Source: GCA-2687025 sp964473525 | GTDB taxonomy: Bacteria; Poribacteria; WGA-4E; GCA-2687025 | Direction of reading: 5' to 3' | NCBI GenBank assembly: GCA_964473525.1 | Contig: CAYYPK010000010.1 | Location: forward strand, 152,852 to 216,851 | Length of the DNA stretch: 64,000 nucleotides | In this document: positions 40,487 through 48,213 of the stretch, in pieces | How positions within the stretch are numbered: the stretch's first letter is position 1 | How the letters are laid out: the number at the start of each line of letters is the position of its first letter | Program-made: the position numbers and the translations under genes | The notes under the pieces: generated by a model | Database searches by the model: none | Told to the model about the DNA's origin: nothing | The model's input: only the letters and a program-made list of their open reading frames with translations

Positions 40487-42270
40487 CCCGCCGCGCGGCG
40501 CCGGTGGTGAGTCGCCCACTCCGCGGACAGGAGGCACACCGCGGCCAACGCGTACCAGCGCCAGTGTGAATCAGCGCCGCCGGCCGAATACTCGGTCGGC
40601 GGCGCAACCGCGTCCGCCTGCCGACGCAAGTCTGACTCGCCGGGTGGGACGTTCGCCGCCACAAGCTCCCGGCGCCCCGACATCTCCGCCGTGTAGATGC
40701 CCGCGCGCAGGCCAGACGCAACGCCGTCACGCGTGTCCGCCGCCCGCCGGCCTGCCATCGCGTGGGGCCGCAACGTGTCCGAGCCGGGCGCCCCCGCGAC
40801 AACAGAGACCGGCATGGCGCGCGTCCGCATCCGCGCCGCCTCGACGACGTTCGCGAAGAGCACGACGAGGGCGGGCTGCAGCGACATGTCCGACGCGCTC
40901 AGGTCGAACGGATCGTACCCGAGGACCAGGATCCCCCGCCCATCGTCGGCCACGGAAACCGCCGCCGGCCCGAGCGGCGTCCGCATGATCCCCTCGGCCG
41001 ACCCTCCGCCGCCCGCGAGCAGAGGGTGCTCTGGCGAGTAGACGCCGACCGCGCGCGCCGTCACGCCGGCGAGGTCCACGAGACGCAGCAACGCGTGGGT
41101 CTCGGCGCCGACGAACCGCGTATGGACGGCGGACGACGAGGGCGCATACGGCGAGCTCCGCTGGGGATCCAGAATGACAACATCGCCGGGCGGCAGCTCG
41201 TGAGGAGCCCACCCGTGAAAGACGGTGAGAGCGACGCCGTCGCGTGGCAGGTACTCCGCCGTTGGCACGGAGACCACGTCGGCCAGTGGATCCAGGGCGA
41301 GCAGCGTGGCAAGCGGGCCCGACCGGTCTCCGACGACGACGACCTCCATCGGCCGGCGCGCCGGGAGTACCGCGTAGGCGTAGTTGTCCCGGTCGAGGTC
41401 GTCCTCGAACGTGGCGCGGGCCGTGAGCGCGACGTCGTGCACCGACGGCGCCAGGCCGTCGAAGGTCATGTCCACGTGCGAACCGGGCGGCACGGAGACC
41501 GCCTTCGCCAGCGGCGCTCCGGCCGACGGCGTCAGCAAGACGGGAACGCGGGCGACGGCGTCTCCGTAGTTACTGACGCGAAGGCGGGCGGCGAGGACGT
41601 CGACGCCTGAGGCCGCAACGGTCAGGTCGCTGAGCGCGACGTTGCTCGCGCTGCCGCCGAACCGACGGACGTGTACGCGGTCATCCAGTCCGGGCGTGTC
41701 GCCGTCGGTGTACAGGTGCACTTGCGCGCCGGCTCCTCCGGCCACGGCGAGCGCGAGGGACGCAGCCGCGTCGAGATCCGCCCCGGCATCCGTGGCCGAG
41801 TGCGGCAGCGCGGCCCGGAGCTGACTGAGATCCCGAGTGAACCCCACGGCGAGATGCGGCTCGTGAGCGGCCAGGATCAGCGCGGCCCTAGCTCCGCGCG
41901 GGGCCGAGTCCAAGAGGGATCGCGCCGCCTCGGTAGCCGCCGCCAGCCGCGACGGGGCGACGTCGGTCGCGGCCATGCTCGCGGAGACATCCACGACAAC
42001 CACAATGCGCCGGGCAGCGCCGCTCGCGCTTGATCCAGGAGCCATCAGCGCGGCCGTGGCCGCGAGCAAGGCTGCGGTCTGTAGAACCAGGGACAGAGTC
42101 AGAGGCGGACGACGCGCTGCCGCAGCGCCACGCGTGTCCTCCGGCACATCGTGCCAGAGGGCTAAGCTTGGTACCACGCGCGCGGCGCGGCGGCCGCCGC
42201 GCGTATGCAGCCAGACGAGCGCGGGCAGCAGGAGCAGCAGGAACGCCGCGCCCGGTCGGGCGAATTCCAT
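40483..42270 (-). CDS. BatA-like membrane protein with von Willebrand A domain
   Basis: 595 residues. Two N-terminal membrane helices (FLLLLLPALVWL and SLVLQTAALLAATAALMA), a BatA-type layout, then a vWA domain whose metal site is DVSASM (Asp94, Ser96, Ser98). A further domain follows (residues 270-560) of beta character, then a C-terminal membrane helix (WRWYALAAVCLLSAEWA). BatA/BatB and related proteins occur with MoxR ATPases and act in the envelope stress response; no MoxR lies here. The stop is in the same CTAG as the stop of the caspase gene, running the other way. Confidence 0.8.
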   Translation of the reverse strand: MEFARPGAAFLLLLLPALVWLHTRGGRRAARVVPSLALWHDVPEDTRGAAAARRPPLTLSLVLQTAALLAATAALMAPGSSASGAARRIVVVVDVSASMAATDVAPSRLAAATEAARSLLDSAPRGARAALILAAHEPHLAVGFTRDLSQLRAALPHSATDAGADLDAAASLALAVAGGAGAQVHLYTDGDTPGLDDRVHVRRFGGSASNVALSDLTVAASGVDVLAARLRVSNYGDAVARVPVLLTPSAGAPLAKAVSVPPGSHVDMTFDGLAPSVHDVALTARATFEDDLDRDNYAYAVLPARRPMEVVVVGDRSGPLATLLALDPLADVVSVPTAEYLPRDGVALTVFHGWAPHELPPGDVVILDPQRSSPYAPSSSAVHTRFVGAETHALLRLVDLAGVTARAVGVYSPEHPLLAGGGGSAEGIMRTPLGPAAVSVADDGRGILVLGYDPFDLSASDMSLQPALVVLFANVVEAARMRTRAMPVSVVAGAPGSDTLRPHAMAGRRAADTRDGVASGLRAGIYTAEMSGRRELVAANVPPGESDLRRQADAVAPPTEYSAGGADSHWRWYALAAVCLLSAEWATHHRRRAAG

Positions 42271-42324
42271 CCGTCGCTCCGATGGCGGAAGTCAGGGGGC
42301 GCGGGTGTCAGGATCAACGACATT

Positions 42325-43029
42325 CTATGGCGTGGCGACGCGACGCGCCAGGTGGGAGAGCTCGGGTTCCAGGTCGGCGAGCCCGCGAATCTCACACGTA
42401 GGAGCCGTAGCCGCGCCGGCGGGCGCCCCTGCTCGGTTGAGCCACACGGCGACCGCGCCGACCCGGAGCGCCCCGGCAACGTCCTGGGAGAGCGAATCCC
42501 CTACGTGCGCGAGGCTTGACGCGGGTTGCTCCGTCAGCGCCAGCGCGGCGTCAAACATGCGTCGGTGCGGCTTCCGCTCGCCGCCGTGGTCTTCGGCGTA
42601 CAGCTCGAAGTCGAAGGCGCCGGCGAGCCCGCACCGGGCGGCCCGCGTGTTGCCGTTGCTGATGAGGCCGAGGCGGTAGCGCGTCCGAAGGGAGCTCAAC
42701 GCGGGGCGGACATCGTCGAACAGCTCGATGGAGCCGTACCGCACGCTCAGGTACGACTGCGTGAGGCTTTGGGCGGTTGCCTCGTGCTCCCGTCCGAGCC
42801 TCCTCAACGTGCGCCTGAACGCGTCGAGGCGCCGCTCTTCCCACGGCAGCGTCGGATCGCTCGCATCGACGAACGCGCGGTGCCAGGCGGCCAGGTCCGC
42901 CACGGTCATGGACTCGGCGTCCCGCGTGTACCCGCGTATCGCGGGCAGCACGTGCGCAAACGCCCGCCGTTGGGCAGCGGCGAACTGCCAAAGCGTCTCG
43001 TCTGCGTCGAATGTAACAGTGGTAATCAC
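42325..43029 (-). CDS. HAD-superfamily hydrolase
   Basis: 234 residues. Motif I TFDADETLW (Asp8, Asp10), motif II LISNGN, motif III region ERKPHRRMF with Lys, motif IV VGDSLSQDVAGA. A helical cap lies between motif I and motif II (residues 18-95), as in subfamily I phosphatases such as phosphoglycolate phosphatase or YjjG-like nucleotidases. Substrate unknown. It is 54 bases upstream of the vWA gene in the same direction. Confidence 0.9.
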   Translation of the reverse strand: MITTVTFDADETLWQFAAAQRRAFAHVLPAIRGYTRDAESMTVADLAAWHRAFVDASDPTLPWEERRLDAFRRTLRRLGREHEATAQSLTQSYLSVRYGSIELFDDVRPALSSLRTRYRLGLISNGNTRAARCGLAGAFDFELYAEDHGGERKPHRRMFDAALALTEQPASSLAHVGDSLSQDVAGALRVGAVAVWLNRAGAPAGAATAPTCEIRGLADLEPELSHLARRVATP

Positions 43030-43049
43030 ACGGAGGGCGCGGGTCGCGT

Positions 43050-43454
43050 CTAGTCCTCGGCTTCGTCCACGGATGACGGGTCGAAGTCCTCGAGCCGTTC
43101 GCCTGTCTGATGCGCCTCAATCTGCTTGATGAGGTACTCGCCCTCGTGGCGGTCGTATTCCTGCACGAGGAGCGCCTGCTCCCCCGCGACATCGTAGTGT
43201 CGCAGTTCCATGTGTATCTTCGCCATGTACTCGTGCATCTCGCGGAACATGCCGTCCCACGGCTTCTCGTCCTTGAAGGCCAGGATGGCCTCGGCGGCTT
43301 CCAGCGCCTCGCCCACGTCCTCGGAGGCCGTGGCCTCACCCTCCTCGGGCGACTCGGCGGCCCGAACCTCGGACAGAGCGGCGTCGAGGATCTTGTAGGT
43401 GTGCTCGATGTTGATGCGGTTCCCGCCGCCGAACATGGAGAGTATGCTCCGCAA
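43050..43454 (-). CDS. conserved hypothetical protein (helical, acidic)
   Basis: 134 residues, unrecognised. It reads mainly as helices with charged residues: RINIEHTYKILDAALSEV, EALEAAEAILAFKD, MHEYMAKIHMELRHYDVAGEQALLVQEYDRHEGEYLIKQIEAHQTGE (in pieces). It lacks a signal peptide or membrane span. The TTG at 43454 has GAGGAGG upstream on the minus strand; ATG at 43436 is possible. The EEGEATASEDVGE stretch is low-complexity. It lies between HAD and Rieske genes. Confidence 0.65.
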   Translation of the reverse strand: MRSILSMFGGGNRINIEHTYKILDAALSEVRAAESPEEGEATASEDVGEALEAAEAILAFKDEKPWDGMFREMHEYMAKIHMELRHYDVAGEQALLVQEYDRHEGEYLIKQIEAHQTGERLEDFDPSSVDEAED

Positions 43455-43483
43455 CGACTCGCCCCTCCTCAGAACGCGGGAAG

Positions 43484-43978
43484 CTAGATCTTAAGACTCA
43501 CGGTCACGACGCCGTCGACAAGCGTAGCAGGGAAGCGTTTGAGCGGATCCTTCGCCGGCCCGCCATGCGGCTGCCCGGCGAGGTCGAATCTCGACTTGTG
43601 GCACGGGCAGGCGAAGTCCCCCTTCGCCGCGTCGTACTTGGTCGCGCAGTTCTTGTGGGAGCAGACGTTGTTGAGCGCGATCACCACATCGTCCGCTTCG
43701 CGCACTACGTAGAAGTCGAAGTCTTCCTGCTTCACTCGCAGCACCCCGCCCGTCTTCGCCAGCTCTGGCGCATCGGCGAGGGCGACTCGGTAGGTCGGGC
43801 CGTCAGCGGCCGCAGGCGCCGCGGACGTTGCTCCACCTGTCGCGGGAGCGGCTCCTCCAGCGCACCCAGCGACCGCTGCTGCTACGGCTACCCCGCCGGC
43901 TGTCACCGCCGCGCGGTCGATAAACTGTCGCCGCGACAGCTCTCTGTCAGAAGTTCCGGGCGTCGTTGGCGTGCCCAT
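43484..43978 (-). CDS. Tat-exported Rieske [2Fe-2S] lipoprotein
   Basis: 164 residues. The Tat signal SRRQFIDRAAVTAGG is followed by a lipobox-like VAGC (Cys39). The Rieske cluster ligands are intact: Cys106 and His108 in VCSHKNC, Cys124 and His127 in CPCHKSRFD, with the extra cysteines that form the bridging disulfide (Cys111, Cys126). It is a single-domain Rieske protein, small enough to be an electron carrier or the Rieske subunit of a bc-type complex; no cytochrome b lies nearby. A spacer rich in Ala/Gly/Pro joins the anchor to the cluster domain. Confidence 0.88.
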   Translation of the reverse strand: MGTPTTPGTSDRELSRRQFIDRAAVTAGGVAVAAAVAGCAGGAAPATGGATSAAPAAADGPTYRVALADAPELAKTGGVLRVKQEDFDFYVVREADDVVIALNNVCSHKNCATKYDAAKGDFACPCHKSRFDLAGQPHGGPAKDPLKRFPATLVDGVVTVSLKI

Positions 43979-44010
43979 GCGCGTATCTCCCCCCTACAGC
44001 CGCGATGGGC

Positions 44011-44235
44011 CTACTGAACGGCGAAAGGTATCAACGCCAGCTGCCGCGCTCGCTTGATGGCGATGTCCAACTTGCGCTGCCCCTTGGCGGACAGGTACGT
44101 GGTTCGGCGCGGGCGGATCTTGCCCGTGTCCGTGATGTACTGACGTATGAACGACAGATTCTTGTAGTCTATCTGGCGCTCGAGTTCCTCGATCTGTTCC
44201 TTCGTCAGACGCCTCCGGCGTCGCAGATTACGCAA
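44011..44235 (-). CDS. rpsR: 30S ribosomal protein S18
   Basis: 74 residues from the TTG at 44235. The core matches S18: IDYKNLSFIRQYITDTGKIRPRRTT, then GQRKLDIAIKRARQLALIPF (in segments). The basic N-terminus has no zinc cysteines, a zinc-free type. An in-frame TTG at 44274 would add 13 residues; GGAGAG nine bases before the inner TTG decides the start. The usual partners rpsF and rplI are absent here; it follows rpoZ instead. Confidence 0.93.
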   Translation of the reverse strand: MRNLRRRRRLTKEQIEELERQIDYKNLSFIRQYITDTGKIRPRRTTYLSAKGQRKLDIAIKRARQLALIPFAVQ

Positions 44236-44328
44236 TGTATCCGTCTCTCCGTGGAGTGTGTCCGTACGTCGCAAAGCCGCTATGCCAGGGGATTCTAGCT
44301 CGGCCGGTGGCAGAGAGTCAACGCGCGC

Positions 44329-44745
44329 CTACGCGTCGTCGTCGAACGATACCGGGTCGTCGGCGGCGCTGCTGGTGTCGTCGTCCGCGTACTCGTCGAA
44401 CAGCGCGGCGACACCCTCGTCGGTCTCCTCGCCGAATTCTGGTTCCGCATCGGGCTCTTCGGGCCGCTGATCCTGCACTTCGTACGTCAGGCGTCCATCG
44501 ATGAGCTCCAGTAGCGCCTGCGTGGTGGGCTTCTTCGCCTGCTTCGCCGGTTCACCGACGGGCAGGTCGCGGTCGTTGAGTATGCGCGCGCGCTGTGCCG
44601 CGACATTCACGGCCAGGTACTTGTTGGGGATCCTGGCGATAATGTCCTCAACGTAGATCTCAGGCTCGAACCGTCCCACCCGAGTGCGGGATCTGGTTGG
44701 GCGAGGCGGCTCAATCGCGGGGAAGTTCTGGTCAGAGTCGCTCAT
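44329..44745 (-). CDS. rpoZ: DNA-directed RNA polymerase omega subunit
   Basis: 138 residues. Omega core: VEDIIARIPNKYLAVNVAAQRARIL and KPTTQALLELIDGRLTYE. It assists folding of beta'. An acidic tail of about 60 residues (EEPDAEPEFGEETDEG, ending DDPVSFDDDA) is longer than in E. coli. ATGA overlap of four bases with gmk shows co-translation, the standard gmk-rpoZ arrangement. Confidence 0.9.
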   Translation of the reverse strand: MSDSDQNFPAIEPPRPTRSRTRVGRFEPEIYVEDIIARIPNKYLAVNVAAQRARILNDRDLPVGEPAKQAKKPTTQALLELIDGRLTYEVQDQRPEEPDAEPEFGEETDEGVAALFDEYADDDTSSAADDPVSFDDDA

Positions 44746-45533
44746 GCGGAGTGCTCCTGGGTGTCGCTCGAGGTGCGAGACGAGGTGTGGGGCGAACAGC
44801 CCGGGCGGTTGTCTCGCGGGGCGGCCAACGAGACCTGTGCCGAGGCTTTCGTGTCGGTCGGTTGTGACTCCGGCGCCGCGCCAAACGCGCGAAGGGCCGT
44901 GGCCTGGCGCGCCGAGATGCGCTGGCGATCCGCGTCAATCACGGCTTCCATCAGGTCGACGGTGCGGTCGAGTCTGCCTTCGTAGTTGACGATGGCGTAG
45001 TCGTACATCCCGCCTTTCCGTATCTCTTCGGACGCGGACTGTAAGCGTCGTTCCCGGACTTCCGGCGTCTCCGTGCCACGCGATGTCAGTCGCGCCCGTA
45101 GCGTCGCCATGTCCGGCGGCAGAATGAACAGCAGCAGGGCATCGGGGTACCGCGCTCTGACCTGGGCCCCTCCCTGCACGTCGATCTCCAGCACGGTGTC
45201 TTCACCGCGAGCGGCGGCGGCGTCTACGGTCGCCCTGAGCGTGCCGTAGCAGTGCGAACGGTACTGCGCCCACTCCGCGAACGCGCCGTCGCGAACGCGC
45301 CGCATGAACTCGTCGCCGTCGAGGAAGTGGTAGTCCACGCCGTCCCGTTCCCCCGCGCGAGGCTGGCGTGTCGTCGCCGACACCGACCGGCCAAGCGTTC
45401 GACGGTTGCACAGCTCGCGGACCGCCTCGGTCTTCCCCGCGCCCGACGGGCCGGACACGACTAGCAGAAGCGGCCGCGTCGCCACGTCCCATGCGCTGCG
45501 GGGCGATCGCCCACGAGAGGCCGCTTGGGTCAT
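44742..45533 (-). CDS. gmk: guanylate kinase
   Basis: 263 residues. P-loop SGPSGAGKTEAV, then SATTRQPRAGERDGVDYHFL (GMP binding), LEIDVQGGAQV and the lid FILPPDMATLRARL. The kinase domain ends by about residue 205; a low-complexity tail of some 55 residues follows and is unusual for the family. ATG at 45533 chosen because it overlaps the yicC stop (ATGA). Converts GMP to GDP with ATP. Confidence 0.94.
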   Translation of the reverse strand: MTQAASRGRSPRSAWDVATRPLLLVVSGPSGAGKTEAVRELCNRRTLGRSVSATTRQPRAGERDGVDYHFLDGDEFMRRVRDGAFAEWAQYRSHCYGTLRATVDAAAARGEDTVLEIDVQGGAQVRARYPDALLLFILPPDMATLRARLTSRGTETPEVRERRLQSASEEIRKGGMYDYAIVNYEGRLDRTVDLMEAVIDADRQRISARQATALRAFGAAPESQPTDTKASAQVSLAAPRDNRPGCSPHTSSRTSSDTQEHSA

Positions 45534-46414
45534 TCTACGTTCTGCACCTGCTCGCGGAGGCGTTCGATCTCGGTCTTCAGGTCCACGCACAGAGCAGTGA
45601 CGTTCGCGTCAGCGATCTTGGACGCAACGGTGTTCGCTTCGCGGTTCAGCTCCTGAAGCAGGAAGTCCATCTTCCTCCCGATCTGTCCGTCCTCGGTCAG
45701 AAAGGCCTCGAACTGTTCGCAGTGGCTGCTCAGCCTCGCCAACTCCTCGGACACATCAGCGCGGTCGGCTATCAGAGCGGCCTCGACGACGATGCGGCTT
45801 TCGTCGGCCTCGTATGCGTGGTCGGCCAGCAGCTCCTTCAGGCGCTTCGTCAGACGTTCCATCTGCCGCGTCGTCATGTCGGCGGCGTGCGGGGCGATGG
45901 CGTCACGTAGCTTCTGTATGGCCGCGAGCCGAAGCGACAGCTCCGCGCGCAACGCATCGCCCTCACGCGCGCGCATGCCGTCTAACGCTTCCCACGCCGT
46001 CGCCAGTCCCTCGCGCAACAGATCCCACCTGTCGCCTTCGTCCAGCGTCGGGGCCTCGACCTTAAGGACGCCCGGGACGGTCAAGAGGGTCTCGACGCTG
46101 ACGGCCCCGCTGACACGATGCCTCGTAGCGAGGGCTCGCCCACAGCGTTCGATCTCGCTCGCCAGCGAGTGGTTCACCGTCGGGGTTGGCGCGCCCGATG
46201 CCTGCGCGACCTGAAACGAGCCGTGCACGTGAATCTGGCCGCGTGCGCCGCGGCCCTTGATGTCGCTCACGAGAGCGGGCTCGAACTGAACGAATTCGCT
46301 TGGTAGGCTTGTAGAGACCTGGCAGTAGCGGTGGTTGACGGAGCGAACCTCGGTCGTGAGCGAGCCGACGTGAGAGCTGACCTCGCTTCGCCCGAACCCC
46401 GTCATGCTTCGCAT
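45530..46414 (-). CDS. yicC: YicC/YloC family endoribonuclease
   Basis: 294 residues. It starts MRSMTGFGRSE, the family's hallmark N-terminus, and ends with LTEDGQIGRKMDFLLQELNREANTVASKI, the conserved C-terminal domain, then VDLKTEIERLREQVQNVE. YicC-type proteins are reported RNases. I chose ATG at 46414; an upstream in-frame start at 46453 is not needed. A good promoter lies 50 bases upstream. First gene of the yicC-gmk-rpoZ-rpsR run. Confidence 0.93.
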   Translation of the reverse strand: MRSMTGFGRSEVSSHVGSLTTEVRSVNHRYCQVSTSLPSEFVQFEPALVSDIKGRGARGQIHVHGSFQVAQASGAPTPTVNHSLASEIERCGRALATRHRVSGAVSVETLLTVPGVLKVEAPTLDEGDRWDLLREGLATAWEALDGMRAREGDALRAELSLRLAAIQKLRDAIAPHAADMTTRQMERLTKRLKELLADHAYEADESRIVVEAALIADRADVSEELARLSSHCEQFEAFLTEDGQIGRKMDFLLQELNREANTVASKIADANVTALCVDLKTEIERLREQVQNVE

Positions 46415-46471
46415 TAGCGCCAACGCTCCAAGGCCGCGGGAGGCGACGGGCACACTACCACCAACTTACGT

Positions 46472-46500
46472 ATGTTAGGCGGGTTTCGGCGCGAGGTCAA
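46472..46500 (-). promoter_or_regulatory. promoter of the yicC-gmk-rpoZ operon
   Basis: On the minus strand: TTGACC, a 17-base spacer, then TAACAT. The predicted start is near 46465, a leader of about 50 bases. Confidence 0.6.
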
Positions 46501-46522
46501 CTCGGCAGTGGCATCGCGCGCG

Positions 46523-46551
46523 TTGACCGCTTTAGGCCGTGGTGCTAGACT
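46523..46551 (+). promoter_or_regulatory. promoter of the hypothetical-cytochrome-phosphofructokinase run
   Basis: TTGACC, a 17-base spacer and TAGACT. It faces the yicC promoter, back to back with only 22 bases between their -35 boxes. It predicts a leader of about 40 bases. Confidence 0.65.
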
Positions 46552-46599
46552 CGCGGGAGTAGGATTCCTCTCGACTGCCCTTCCCGCGCAGGAGACATG

Positions 46600-47208
46600 A
46601 TGGAACTGTCCGCCAGAGCCGCTGAGATAAGGGCGGCGCTCGAGGCCCGCGAACCAGCGCCCGCATTGGCCCCGTCCGCCACGTGGCGGTCAGACGCGTT
46701 CGACGACCTTGCCGCCTGCGCCGACGCCGATGTGTTGGCGGACGAGCCCGGGAATGTCGGGATGGCTCGCGCCGTGCGGTCGGGCCTCCTCCTATGGAAC
46801 GACTCGCTCGACCTCGCCCACACGCTCGCGATGTCCGAAGGCGAGGCGGACGCGCTCACGGGTCAGACACTGGACTACTGGCACGGCATCATGCACCGCC
46901 GCGAGCCGGACTACCCGAATGCGAGCTACTGGTTCCGTCGCGTCGGCAAGCATCCGGCCTTCGACGCGGTGCTTCAGGCCGCAAAGAGCGTGGTCGCCAC
47001 GTCAGGAGCGCCATCTGATGACGAGGCGCGGCGAACCATAGACGCTGCGGACGAGTGGGACGCGTTCGCCTTCATCGCCCTCTGCGAGACACACGAAACC
47101 ACCACGGGCGCCACAAACGCTCTCCTACGCGCGGTCCAGGTAGCTGAGATCGAGGTACTGTTGGATTTCTCGGTCGCCCAAGCGGCCGTCTCGCCGGGGG
47201 AACGTTAG
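46600..47208 (+). CDS. conserved hypothetical protein next to multiheme cytochrome
   Basis: 202 residues, function not recognised. Conserved-looking features are LTGQTLDYWHGIMHRREPDYPNASYWFRRVGKHP (described in pieces: DYWHGIMHRRE, NASYWFRRVGKHP) and a helical C-terminus (WDAFAFIALCETHE). His, Arg and Trp in this block could bind a ligand. No signal or membrane segment. The second ATG (46600) is preferred since AGGAG at 46590-46594 is five bases away. The stop TAG is followed directly by the ATG of the cytochrome gene. Confidence 0.75.
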   Translation: MELSARAAEIRAALEAREPAPALAPSATWRSDAFDDLAACADADVLADEPGNVGMARAVRSGLLLWNDSLDLAHTLAMSEGEADALTGQTLDYWHGIMHRREPDYPNASYWFRRVGKHPAFDAVLQAAKSVVATSGAPSDDEARRTIDAADEWDAFAFIALCETHETTTGATNALLRAVQVAEIEVLLDFSVAQAAVSPGER

Positions 47209-48162
47209 ATGCCGGGAGCCGCCACGCGCTGGGTGGCGATCATGGGCGCGTGCGCGCTCGTGCTGACACTCGGTCTCGCGTTGCACGCTCAGGAACGCGG
47301 GAAGCCCGACCCAGATTCCGACCTACCCATCGTCTACCCGTCCCTGAGCGTCGATCCTGACGCGATCCGCGAATCGTCGGCGTCTGAGAAGTGCTTCAAG
47401 TGCCACGGCACGGAGATCGAGTCCGTCGAGTGGAGCCACTCGGGGCATTCTCACAACCTCGAGGCGTTGCGCGCCGCGACCAACGGCGCCGACTCCTGCC
47501 TGGGATGCCACTCCTCCGGCTACCGCCCGTCCGCCACGACGGCGTGGGGCCAGCAGCCTCGCGCGGCTAAGGTGACTCTCGCCAACGCGATCAACGAGGT
47601 CGCGTGTTCGTCGTGTCACTCGCATGCGGACGAGGACAAGCCGGACTATCTCATCCGCACGCCCGCCCAGACCTGCGTCTCCTGCCACAAGATGGACTGT
47701 GGCTGCGCGGGCAAGGGCATCGTCCATCAAAGCCAGTCCGAGATGTTCCTCGGTATTCTGGGCCGCGGCGTTCGCGACACTCCATCCAAACACGCGGAGG
47801 AGATGGAGCGCGCCTGCGCCGTGTGCCACATGTACAGGCCGGACGGCTCGGACGGCGTGGCCCTGGAGGCCGGTGGTCACACCTTCAAGGCGACCATGCA
47901 GAGCTGCGTGCCGTGTCACGACGACGCCGTCGAGAGGACCGACGCTGTCAAGGCGGAGATCCAAGCGCTGCTCGCTTCGGCGGAGGCGGCCCTCGCGGCC
48001 GCGCCGGTGGCGTCCATGTCGCCGCAGACGTACGAGCACGCGAAGACCAACATCGACATGGTGAAGGCGGACGCCGGGCACGGGTTCCACAACCCCACGT
48101 ACGCCCGCATGTTGCTCGAGCGCGCGCTAGAATACCTGGGTAATGGCCGATCGCCCGAGTAA
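47209..48162 (+). CDS. exported hexaheme c-type cytochrome
   Basis: 317 residues. Signal peptide (WVAIMGACALVLTLGLALHAQ). Six CxxCH haem sites: CFKCH (62), CLGCH (97), CSSCH (133), CVSCH (156), CAVCH (203), CVPCH (233). Further His residues (SHSGHSHN, GHTFK) can be the distal ligands. The C-terminal helix region (TYEHAKTNIDMVKADAGHGFHNPTYARMLLERALEYL) resembles the long helices of NrfA/octahaem nitrite reductases and related electron-transfer cytochromes. No catalytic site of NrfA (CxxCK) is seen, so an electron carrier is more likely than a reductase. Confidence 0.85.
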   Translation: MPGAATRWVAIMGACALVLTLGLALHAQERGKPDPDSDLPIVYPSLSVDPDAIRESSASEKCFKCHGTEIESVEWSHSGHSHNLEALRAATNGADSCLGCHSSGYRPSATTAWGQQPRAAKVTLANAINEVACSSCHSHADEDKPDYLIRTPAQTCVSCHKMDCGCAGKGIVHQSQSEMFLGILGRGVRDTPSKHAEEMERACAVCHMYRPDGSDGVALEAGGHTFKATMQSCVPCHDDAVERTDAVKAEIQALLASAEAALAAAPVASMSPQTYEHAKTNIDMVKADAGHGFHNPTYARMLLERALEYLGNGRSPE

Positions 48163-48213
48163 GGGAGATCGCTGGCGACGGACGCAGTGACGGCATTGAG
48201 GAGACTCGGCTAG

